Of a stretch of 64,000 nt of DNA, positions 34,351 to 45,300 are shown piece after piece (positions within the stretch are counted from its first letter, which is position 1; each line of letters begins with the position of its first letter). Under the pieces are notes generated by a model that did not search any database, was not told the DNA's origin, and saw only the letters and a program-made list of their open reading frames with translations. This DNA is from Aricia agestis. Taxonomy: Eukaryota; Arthropoda; Insecta; Lepidoptera; Lycaenidae. The position numbers were made by a program, and so were the translations under genes. Location: assembly GCF_905147365.1 (NCBI RefSeq), contig NC_056410.1, positions 2,827,501-2,891,500 on the forward strand, read 5' to 3'.

Positions 34351-34830
34351 CACAACATCACGCGTAAATGGCTGGACCCATTTTGCTGAAATTTGGTATA
34401 AATATAAGTACTTTAAGTCCCGAAAAAGAACATAGGATACATTTTGTCCCGGAAAAATGCACGGTTACTGCGCAATATATGATTTGCGCGTAAACTATTC
34501 AATCTATTTTGATGGAATTTGGCATGGAGATACTTTGAGTCTCGGGAAAGGACAAGGAATACTAATTTTGTCCCGGAATATGTACGGTTCCCGCACAATA
34601 AACTTTTATGATTATCGCCTAAACTATTCAATGTATTTTGATGAAATTTGGCATGGAGATTGGAGATACTGATTTGAATCTGGGACAAGGAATGTTTTTT
34701 GTCCCGGGAAAATGTGCAGTTCCCACACAATATACTTTTCTGATTTGCGCGTAAACGATTCAATCGATGTACGGGAACAACTATTAAAACTAAAGTCCAC
34801 GCGGACGAAGTCGCGGGCAACAGCTAGTTT
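34351..34830. repeat. Imperfect tandem of about 120 bp ending in GGCAACAGCTAGT
   Basis: TTTGATGGAATTTGGCATGG / TTTGATGAAATTTGGCATGG and GTCCCGGAA-type blocks recur at about 34450, 34570 and 34690. The right end is the reverse TAGCTGTTGCCCGCG terminus (CGAAGTCGCGGGCAACAGCT). Frames here are repeat-derived. Confidence 0.55.
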
Positions 34831-35094
34831 ATTAATAAGCCGCCTTCCGCGCGGCATCGCCAGCGTAATTTAGGAATGTCACGGAAACCGTACATTTTTC
34901 CGCAAAAAAGAAACCTATGTCCTTTCACGTGGTCTATTCTTCATTTCAATAATGTACCAAGTATTGTACACATTGAAAAGGTCTACAGAAAACTCCGCGA
35001 TGGTAAATATACGTTTAAGGATATCTCACAATAATATTTTTTTGTCATCTACTTTTAACTTCAAATAATGGTTAATTTTCGAAGCGATTTTTTA

Positions 35095-35425
35095 ATGAAA
35101 TAAACGAGCAAACGGGTCACCTGATGGAAAGCAACTTCCGTCGCCAATGGACACTCGCAGTATCAGAAGAGCTGCAGGTGCGTTGCCGGCCTTTTAAGAG
35201 GGAATAGGTTAATGGGGAGGGTAGGGATGGGAAGGGAAGGGAATAGGGGAGGGTAGGGAAGGGATTAGGGTAGGGGATTGGGCCTCCGGCAAACTCACTC
35301 ACTCGGCGAAACACAGCGCAAGCGCTGTTTCACGCCGGTTTTCTGTGAGAACGTGGTATTTCTCCAGTCGAGCCGGCCCATTCGTGATGAAGCATGGCTC
35401 TGCCACGTATAAACCAATACGGCAA
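35095..35425 (+). repeat. AACGGGTCACCTGATGGAAA-family repeat, copy 1
   Basis: From AACGGGTCACCTGATGGAAA through a purine-rich GGGAAGGGAATAGGGG tract to GAGCCGGCCCATTCGTG. Copy 2 is at 40560-40880, and a short reverse piece is at about 45440-45480. Confidence 0.75.
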
Positions 35426-35737
35426 TAATCCTTATTTAATCAAATACTTTAAATACATTATTATTGATTATGGCCCTTTACAGCATAATATTATGATTTA
35501 AATACTTAAATAAATATTTTCGAAGATATAACAGATTAAAAAATTGCGGAACGTAGCTTTTGCGGCAGCAGGTACCGACCAATGCGGGCCACGGGTAGTA
35601 ATGAATATAAGTTATTTGAAATCAAAACTGCTGAATCGATTTTAATAATTTTTTTAGTGACATAGGCTATAATATATTTTATACCCGTGCGAAGCCGGGG
35701 CGGGTCGCTAGTAAGTAATAATGTTATTTATGTTTTG

Positions 35738-36377
35738 AAGTGTGTAACAAAAATAAGTGATAATACTTTAGGGTGTGTACGTGTTCCTTGTAGAGAGTTC
35801 ACTGTGAAACAGACCCGGATCTACGTTTTAAAAAGGGGGGAGCAAAAAATGCCAATTTGCCACCCTCCAAGCAAAAATAGGTAATAATTTTCATGGTCAC
35901 ATAGGTTTTAACCGCAGAACGAGTTCTACGGAACTTTGTTGAATTGAATTGGCGGTGGTGAGAAGCCACGCCGAGGTCCCTGATGACAAGGGACGCCTCC
36001 AAGTCTTTTAACAATAGATAGAATTCTGCGAAACAACGTTGACGGGGTAGCGCGGTGGGCCACCGGTGGCGCACGCGGCGGTGAAGAAAGCGGCAAAAGA
36101 TTGGGAGGTGGCCTCCGACCGCCCTCCAATCTTTGCCGCCCGGGGCAAGTGCACCCTCTCGCCCCCCCCCCCTAGATCCGGGCCTGCTGTGAAAGTAGCA
36201 GCGCTGAAAGACGAGTGTTTTTTTCAGTTTTGTATGGGAAAACTCGTGACGCTCGGGCTCTTGCCCATACAAAAGTAAAAAAAAAAATCATCTTTTAGCG
36301 CTGCTACTTTCACAGTGAACTCTCTACAAGGAAACACGTACACACCCTAAAGTATTATCACTTATTTTTGTTACACA
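35738..36377. mobile_element. Nested inverted-repeat elements inside the hAT block
   Basis: Outer arms: GTGTAACAAAAATAAGTGAT (about 35740) continuing about 70 bp to GTTCACTGTGAAA, inverted at 36310-36377. Inside, GACCCGGATCTACG (35813) and TAGATCCGGGCCT (36172) are a second inverted pair. A related sequence (GATAATACTTTAGGGTGTGA) lies at 36848-37050 outside the hAT element. Proline/arginine-rich frames here are artefacts of the GC-rich inner insert. Confidence 0.6.
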
Positions 36378-36780
36378 CTGTAGATATGTATGTCTTCTTA
36401 TGCCAGTATTTCTTAGAAAATGATTAGGTACCTATTTATTATTGAAGAAAAGACTGGTTTGCTTTAATTAAGTTTAATTGAGAGTTAGAGTAAGAGTGAT
36501 TATAAAATAAAAATGAATAAACAAGGGTTTATTTTATTACAGTTCCCTAGTATAGTATATATTAACGAGAAAACATAATAAATGTAAAATAAACGCCATA
36601 TAAGTAGGTACGTTTATTTTAAAACTATTTAAAAAATTTGCAAAAAATTGATTTATATTAAAAAATCGATTATTTTCTTAAAAAAAACGATTATTTATTA
36701 ATCGATTTTTTTAAACTTCAAAAAAATCGATTATTTAAAAATCGATTTTTTATCTGCAAAGTCACATCCCTACTCCTTGC

Positions 36781-39206
36781 TAGTGTCTCTGTTTCAGTTG
36801 TTGCTATTAATGAAAATGCAAGGTATAAGGGCATAACAAAACTAAGTGATAATACTTTAGGGTGTGAATGTGTCCCTGACCCTTATGTAGAGTGCACTGT
36901 AAAAGTAGCAGCGCTGAAAGAGCATTTTTTTGTGATTTGTATGGGCAAGCGCCCGAGTGTCATGATTCATGAATTTTTCCATTAGGTGAAGAAAAAGTTA
37001 AAAGTTACTCTTACTGTGTTGCTACTTTCAGAGTGAACTCTATAGGGAACCCATACACACCTACACCCTTTATAATTTAGTTTTTTTACACCTTGTAAAA
37101 TTTGGACCAGTAGTAACTAGGCCATGTTGAGATGCCCTAGTTATTATTGGACTTATTGGACCTTAGTCCTTAGTCAGCTAGTTAGATCCATAGTTCAGTC
37201 AAGCTTAAGAGCTCACCTGACTCTAAAAATCAAACATCGTCCTTCTCTCTTCACACTCACGCCCGTCTTTCATATGCCAGGTGAAAAAGGACGACGCGGA
37301 ATCATCGCCGAGTTAGTTTTACTTGAATAAAAGTCGAACTATAATGATTATGAAAAAAGTGTTTTGAGCAAATTTAGGTTTTATCAATACCTTTTTAGAT
37401 ATTAAAAAATATTAAAGAAAAGACAGCAAACTTCGAAGATCCAAGCAAAAATGTGTCTAAAACAAGGTTTTTTGTAAAAAAGAAACTATCGAGCATTTTT
37501 TGAGTAATCGTGTTTTCGTCTTGAGCATTTAATCTTTATGAACTGAAGTTACTTGTGTCAAAAAATCAGTTTTCTAGACCTTACAGATTTTGAGATCTAG
37601 GTTAATGTATGTAGTCAAGTTAGGGTCATATGGGCTCTTAAACTAGCCAGCATTAGAGACTTTAATGCTAGTTTAGCTAGCTATTTTTAGTTAGACTGAT
37701 GTTAGAGTGAAGCAGAAGAAATCTGTGCAAAGGATTTTCTTGTAAGAATAATTAAAACAATAAATGGTTACTTCTGTTATCTGCATTTAAAATGGTATGT
37801 GCTGCCTGATTACTATAATATAGTAATCAAAATGTACCAACTTTTTATTTGAATTAGTCAATTGTAAAAGTAAAAAAAAAAAACACTACACACATGATGT
37901 AACATAAAAACCGCATATGGGCTTTAGTGTTATATTAATTTTATGTATTTTATTTTAGAAACTTTTTTATATTGTAGTTAATTGTAGTTAATAATTATTG
38001 AATTTATTTTGAGATTTTGTATTTTAATTGGTTGCTTTAATTTTGGTTAAATTTGTAGATTGTATTTTATTTATTTACTAATTGTTGTTTCATTAAACAT
38101 AAAGAATTACAAATGTATAATGTACCATATCCACATAATATATATGGGCAGATTTTCCTATTACTTACTTTGAAATTTTACTGCTGCACTCAGAGTGGAT
38201 CATTAATTACTTAAATGTAATTAATTCAAAATTTTGACATAAGTCTCATACATTATCTGTCAAACTCTTCATTAAATTGAAGGTTAATCACAATCAAATG
38301 TCTCTGTGTATGGCAGTAAGTTCTTACATAATACCTCTGAATACCTGCACAACATGATGTTTCAAAGAGATGTTGCATAACGCATAACATACACTAGAAA
38401 AATAGTAATAAATGTGAATCATACAACCTTGAGCAACACCTTTTATGGTGTTGAGGTTGTTTGTTTTATAATTTATTGTTTTGTGTGACAAGTATGTTAC
38501 AAGAGACATAACTTCAAATTGAAATTGGTTGCACATTCATTGTAATATAAAATTACAATCTTTAGAAAACAACAATATTATTATGTTCTTAATGATTAGA
38601 AATGAACATAAATACTGGAGGTTTATAAATTATTATATTATAATCTTGTCAGATATTATTTGACAAGATAATGTTGTTATTTTCTGACAAATAACTGCAA
38701 CAGTATTGCAGAAACCTTTTAGTCTATACTCTATAGATTCTACAGTTTGGGAACCCCAAGAAAATGATATCATTAGACATTATGCAATCAGAACTCAGAG
38801 TAGAACTAATATATATTTATTTAACCAATACATTGCCTTGTGTGAAGATAATACTTATCTGATAGTTTGTGTTGAATGATAATAATGTACAGTAGTGTGT
38901 TTGAGTAACTACAACATAACACCTTGCAGTCGTGTTTATTCTCAAAAATTTGTACATGAAATGTCATTATAAGACGAATTAACATTGAAATATATACTGT
39001 AAGAAATACATTCTTATTTATATTTTGTTTTCCAAAAAATACATTTTTATTTACTTAGTTATTAGTTAGTCTTTGGGGTTGCTGAGCAAGTAATCAAAAA
39101 AAACATAATATATAAGAATTATGTGTATATATGAAAATGTGGGAGTAGAGTTTAAAACCACCATAACTAAAATTACTTAATAGTTCTGATTGAAACTTTT
39201 TTTCAG
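36781..39206. other. Relatively repeat-poor region upstream of the ABC gene
   Basis: Apart from the repeat at 36848-37050, this is AT-rich sequence with few recognised repeats, so the promoter and any 5' non-coding exon of the transporter probably lie here. One weak candidate first exon is a pyrimidine-rich leader ending ATG CCA G at 37278-37284 before GTGAAA, which is phase-compatible with the exon at 39207. I cannot confirm it. No TATA or initiator call is made. Confidence 0.3.
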
Positions 39207-39330
39207 GTTCTGGAAACCTTAAAAGTTCTTCTATGAATGAAACAAACGCGATGGATCCAGGGTACTTTGATATACCTAGAGAGGAACACCCTTATGTGAA
39301 AGCTAATGTATTTTCCAAACTAAGCTTTTG
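39207..39330 (+). CDS. ABCC exon 1 (coding from 39233)
   Basis: Preceded by a TTTTTTTCAG acceptor, so it is not the transcript's first exon. ATG at 39233; encodes MNETNAMDPGYFDIPREEHP to KLSFW (codon split after TG). A second in-frame ATG is 6 codons on. Donor GTAATT at 39331. Confidence 0.85.
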
Positions 39331-42300
39331 GTAATTACTTTTGTATATTTATTTTTAAGTATAAAAATATACAATGTGTCCCAGCACCGGTGTTCGATCC
39401 TTTAATGTTATGATGTATTGCATATTATTTTATTGACAAATTGGCTCTCAATTTTTTTTCTCTAACATTGGCCTTTGCCCAGCAGTGGGCCAATAATAAT
39501 AATAATAATAACATTAGAAAGAAAAAATCTCTGGCCCTCATACTAATCTGACTAATACTTCATAAGAAACTCATTATAACTTCTAAACTTTCTGACTTAG
39601 AGCATACATAGGGACACATTGTATAGACTTTACATTTAGTACTTAGCATCTTAAATTTTAGTCTGATTTCATTGTTAAAAATACTATCTCTATTGCAAGA
39701 ACTGAGTCAAAGATTTCATCCAAACATTATCATTTATATATTAATGTATTATTATTCAAAAGTGTGCTATAATGTGCAGGTACACAAGGCCTCTCTTTAT
39801 AAAGGGACGAAATGGAGATCTCAGCATGTCAGATGTATACAGGTAAATAGTTGTTGACAGAAATTAACTCAATATATTATGTTGAGTTTATTCATTTACT
39901 TAGTTTACCCTGATTGCAAGGCGCCAATGATAAATTGGAAACAATATCTCACATAAAATCGTATGTCTCAAAGATAATGTTTTATTTTATTTTCGTAGAT
40001 GTCTGCCGGATCATCGCGGCGTACTACAGGGAGATTCGTTGGGCGCCATCTGGAGACGAGAGGTGGATAGCAAAGGTGAGCTCGTATATTAAATGCTGCT
40101 GCTATGTAGTTCTTGCTTGCAACTTTCAGGCAGTAATTCATTTATCACACGGATGCCGTACACGTTTGCCATGATAAAACTATCCTATACCCTTTGCCGC
40201 CATTCAAGATCTTCGTACCAAAAATCTAAATCGGTTCAGTAATTAGAGCATGAATAATTGACAGACACACACGCATTTGCAACATGCCTGGTGAGACATG
40301 TTCAATACTGAAGGAGAGTACTCTGTAGTCGATTCTCATTATAATTGACTAATAAAATTAGGTACTGAATTTTTTTACGAATTTCCATTTAAATAAATGA
40401 ATCATGGACACTAAGTAAATTACGCGACTAGGCATACCGGCGCGGCGGCGTGCGCCATAAAAGAAACACCGCGCCGCTACCCTTCCGTCCGCGGTGTCCA
40501 TGCTAAATTTACTCAGTGATCAATTGATATTATTTTTTATATTTTTTTTTCATTTTTTTTTATGAAATAAGGGGGCAAACGTGCAAACGGGTCACCTGAT
40601 GGAAAGCAACATCCGTCGCCCATGGACACTCGCAGCATCAGAAGAGCTGCAAGTCCGTTGCCGGCCTTTTAAGAGGGAATAGGGTAATAGGAGAGGGAAG
40701 GGAAGGGAATAGGGGAGGACAGGGAAGGGAATAGGGTAGGGGATTGGGCCACCGGTAAACTCACTCACTCGGCGAAACACAGCGCAAGCGCTGTTTCACG
40801 CCGGTTTTCTGTGAGAACATGGTATTTCTCCGGTCGAGCCGGCCCATTCGTGCCGTGCTCGTGAAGCATGGCTCTCCCAGTTTAAAATAGATGTTCATTT
40901 AGTAATAGATGAAAAAAAAATAATAATATCCAAATATCACGTCCTCGAGTATTGAACATGTCTCACCAGTCACGCAGTATAATATTAGTATGGATGCTCG
41001 TTCTCCGCGAGAGCAATATACGACCTTGAGGTTATAACTTATAACTTACTTGGTGACTACAGGAAAACAAAATTTTATGCTAATCAGTTACATAATTTAA
41101 GCGTAGCTCTTAAGCATAGTATTGTTTTAAATCTATTTATTAAAGGGGTTTTGCCGGTGACCCACTAATCATTAAAGCATGATTGTAATGAGGGTCTCGA
41201 ACTCATGACAGATCGCAGCCTGAATTTAGGGTTACTAAGTTGAAAGCTAGTCATGCTTGATTGAGAGCGAGTAAAGTGACGAGACAGTGCTCTCGGCCAA
41301 GCACTATGTTTTATATGGAGGTGCTCGGCCGAGGGCACTGTCTCGCCGCTCGCCACTGCCACTCTACTCCTCTACTCGGTGGGTGTAATCAGGCCCTTAG
41401 GCCGGTATAAATAGTCAGTACTCAAGATGCATCTCGGTCTCAAGACGCGGTTCGGCTCTATGATTGGTCCGAATTTTGACAGCCAACCAATCACAGAGCC
41501 TGAACCGTGTCTTGAGACCGAGACGCATCTTGAGTACTGACTGTTTATACCGGCCCTAGAGTGGACTCGGTGTAATGTGCTTTAGTCAGGCTGAACTATA
41601 GTCGGTTTCGGCCATATCGGTACTATATATATCAGAATACATGTTATATCCTAGTCACAAGTGATAGTGCTTGTAGTAACGAGGTCAACGAGGTCTGACA
41701 ACACACATAATATATTATTATAACAACTGTTAAAACAGAACAATAGCTGTAACTCAACAGTGTTTAATGTGTTTATAATTTATAGGTATATAATTATGTA
41801 TGTCAATAATATTATTATAAGCATAGGATATTCGAAATGCAATATCGTGATATATTTAAACATATGATTTGCAGGAACAAACAAGAAACCCTCATTGCTA
41901 CGGGCAATCATGAAGCTACATGGTTTCAAATATTTCATAGTTAATCTTATGTATTCAATACTGGACTCCTCGATCAGGTAGAATATTATTAACTTATAAC
42001 TTTGTATAATTTTTTTACACGCCCTTTTCCTAACTAATTTAGACAAAATTTGACACCGACGCTAGCTACCAGCGTTAGGCGGTGACAAACCAATATAGTG
42101 ACAAACCAGATTCCGACACTAGCTACCAGCGTTAGGTGGTGACAAACCAAATTAACTTATAACTTTGTATAATTTTTTTACACGCCCTTTTCCTAACTAA
42201 TTTAGACAAAATTTGACACCGACGCTAGCTACCAGCGTTAGGCGGTGACAAACCAATATAGTGACAAACCAGATTCCGACACTAGCTACCAGCGTTAGGT

Positions 42301-45300
42301 GGTGACAAACCAATATAGTGATAAACCAGACACTGACACTAGCTACCAGCGTTAGGTGGTGACAAACCAATATAGTGACAAACCAGACACCGACACTAGC
42401 TACCAGCGTTAGGTGGTGAAAAACCAATATAGTGACAAACCAGACACCGAGACTAGCTACCAGCGTTAGGTGGTGACAAACCAATATAGTGACAAACCAG
42501 TTTCCGACTAGCTACCAGCGTTAGGTGGTGACAAACCAATATAGTGACAAACCAGATACCGACACTAGCTGCTACCAACGCAACGCTCGGTGGCGACAAA
42601 CCAATATAGTGACAAACCACAATACATTTCCAGAAATAAACTCCATTGTGTCTCTTCTCACACTTTCTCGAAGGTCTAGTATTGTCTCGAAAAAGTGTGA
42701 GAGACCTATGATAGATCATAGGTCGGTCGTTTGACAGTGAATGAATTTCTCGAATGGTAAAATGAACTGTAATAGATGACGCCAGCAACTCCGTTGCGCC
42801 AAAATTCGTTAATCGTTCGGATACTGTATATTTACTGGGATAAAAATTATCATATTAAGTCCTTTCCCGAGAATCAAATTATCTCCATACCTTTCCAAAT
42901 TGGTCGTTTGGACGTAAAGAGATAACAGACATGCGGACGGACACAGTCAGACAGACTTTCGCATTTATAATATTAGTATAGATGTTTTTTTGCGGCCCCT
43001 GCTATGGGACCTGTAGTTCCGAAGGGAAGAGACTTTGACAAGAAGATATATTGCTATGGTATTGCTTTGACAAGAATATATTTGCAGGCTATCCACACCA
43101 TGGTGTCTCGAAGGCCTGATAAAATACTTTTCTGTGACCAACTCCGGGGTCGACACGTACGAGGCCTATCTGTACGCGGCCGGCGTTGTCGGGTATGTAT
43201 ATAGTTTTGGGGGATTGCCTCCGCTGCTGGCGCCGTTTTCCGAAGTTTGCCGAAGTCAGGCGATGTTTTCCGAATAGGCTGCCGGCGCCTATTCGGCAAA
43301 CATCGCTTGTCAAATGAAAAGTACAAAATATAAAAAGGTCATAATGTGAGGATTCATATTTTAATAGTAGTGATGATGTTGATGATAAAATATGTATATT
43401 ATGATCTGCATAGTCGCATAATACATATAAGCTGACTGAGTTGGCCTTTGGTCCTTTGAAGGAGAAAAAAGGTAGTAAAGCTAAGGTAGATGAAAATGCA
43501 TCACAAAAAACCAAAATAAACACAGCCGAACATATAACCTCCACCTTTGGAACTCGGTTATGGAATCGAATAAGTATTTGAGATTATAATTATTTCTTTT
43601 TTAAATTTGTTTACTAGAACCTAGCATATTACGCATTTTCTCCGGTTACCATTTTAAGTGCTAGCGCAGGCAGCCGTTGTTTTATATCTCTGCTGCCGGC
43701 AGTTACTTATACCGCCGGTTCCCATTACTGATATTTTTGATAGCCGGCGCCGGCAGCGGAGGCACTCCCTAGTTTTGCTGGTGTTTGTTCTTAGCTGCAT
43801 ATATTGGTTTTTAGTTTTCGCTCCTTGCATGCTGCATGCAGTGGTTAATAATATTATGTTAATTGATATACGCATACTATATTATAGAATTAAAAAAATA
43901 ATAATGAAAGAACGAGGAAGTTAAAAAAAAATTAAATATAAAAGGGACTAGCAGTACATAAGAACAATATTTCATTAACTTAACAGCAAAACACTAATTG
44001 CAAATCAAATCTTCTTGATTTAAAAGTCAAATGTGTCTCATGGACGGGTGTTTTATTTCCAGCTTCATGTTGGTGGCGGCGGGCATGAACCACTCGATGA
44101 TATTGTTCGCGGTAGATATTAGCACCAAGGTTCAGATCGCATGTTGCTCGTTAGTCTATAGAAAGGTATGTGGGTAGTTGCAAATCTTTTTTGAAAATGT
44201 ATGCTCTTGGTGGGATGATGGCTGGTCCAAACCGCGACACAAGTCACAAAATTCGAAATAATTGTCACAAAAAGCTTGTATGAAATTTTGTAGAAGTTCG
44301 AGCCATGGTCTGCTTTCCGTGAAATTGAGTCATCAGTAAAATGGCAAAAATCAAAATTATCAAGTATATGTGTGTGATGTTTCCATCAATTGGTGTTGTC
44401 ATTTTCATCAATTGAATTCATTGGGATTTTGCTACGGGATTTTGTAATACTTTCAACAATAGAATTATTTCCATTTTCCATACTAGACAACACATACACT
44501 TTTAAGCCTATAGTATTCACGTATCCATATAGAATCCTTCAGTTTCTTTTAACCCATCAAGCCCCATAAGCTCACCGGTGAGCGAGACACAATAAGATAA
44601 CAATAGATTTCCAAGAATCCACGATCGAAGGATTAAAATGTTTGGTCTCACTCACACACAGCTTCTCCGCCTCGACGTATCAGCGGGGGGCGTGGCCTGC
44701 GAGGGTCTAGCCGGTCACGTGGTCAACCTGCAGACCACCGACATCCAGAGGTTCCACCTGGCCAGCATACAGGCGGTGGACATGATCCGAGCACCGCTGG
44801 AGAGCATCGTCACAGTGTACCTCATGTACAGATATATTGGCGTCTCCACGTTTATAGGAGTGGCGTTTCTGATGCTGTTTATACCTTTACAAGGTCAGTT
44901 GGTGATAGCTTAATATCTAGTGAAAATATCACGCATAAAATTTTTCATATTGCATGAAATCTTTACTTTACGATTAGAATAATATTATGTTTCATTGTGT
45001 TCATTTTGTTAAAAAGTATATTGTACTTATTTATTTTGAAGAAATTCGCCAAAAGTATACAATAAAGCATTGGCTACTTTATATCGTGACAAAATGTACG
45101 GTATCAGCAGGATTTATATTTGCCTGATCGAAATAGATATTTTGATACTTGTTTCGTACTTTGCGTTGTGTTGCGCGAAACGAGATAGCAATATTATCGC
45201 TATCTCGTATCTATGCGATAGCGTTATTTTGCGAGTGAGTCAGGTTTCTTACAGACGAACGGCACTCGTCGATGGCTGTCGTTGACTTCCGTCGATCGCC

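Larger units (their letters stand above)
31588..36780. mobile_element. 5.2-kb hAT-type element with 8-bp target duplication, no transposase seen
   Basis: The element runs 31596-36772. The ends TAGGGATGTGA and TCACATCCCTA are 11-bp perfect inverted repeats fitting the hAT YARNG rule. The flanks carry an exact 8-bp repeat CTCCTTGC (31588-31595 and 36773-36780). Subterminal regions on both sides are packed with AATCGATT-type words (31609-31710 and 36649-36755). The interior is a stack of other repeats: a GGCCAAGTGCGAGTC copy (32175-32510), tandem CGGACCAGTAGTTCC copies (33500-34350), an AACGGGTCACCTGATGGAAA copy (35095-35425) and a foldback (35738-36377). No transposase frame is visible, so it is a non-autonomous element enlarged by later insertions. 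Confidence 0.82.
40076..41874. other. Intron 3 with two dispersed elements and a hairpin
   Basis: The 1.8-kb intron holds an AACGGGTCACCTGATGGAAA copy (40560-40880). This sits inside inverted flanks (GAGACATGTTCAATACTGAA near 40291 and TATTGAACATGTCTC near 40951). It also holds an inverted GACAGTGCTCTCGGCC / GGCCGAGGGCACTGTC pair (41282 and 41328) and the MITE at 41400. Confidence 0.55.

Noticed and set aside
35799..36272. 157-residue proline/arginine-rich reverse frame
   Set aside because: Spans two nested inverted repeats and a poly-C tract; no domain, and coding in opposite frames is equally open.
31596..36772. Autonomous hAT transposase gene
   Set aside because: No open frame with hAT dimerisation or DDE features was found between the ends; the frames present are from other repeats.
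40380..40530. Possible small TIR element with CACTRAGTAAATT ends in intron 3
   Set aside because: Inverted match is short and no target duplication could be found, so it was not listed as an element.
42197..42788. 95- and 111-residue reverse frames with repeated CHHLTLVAS-like text
   Set aside because: Translation of the 58-bp minisatellite.
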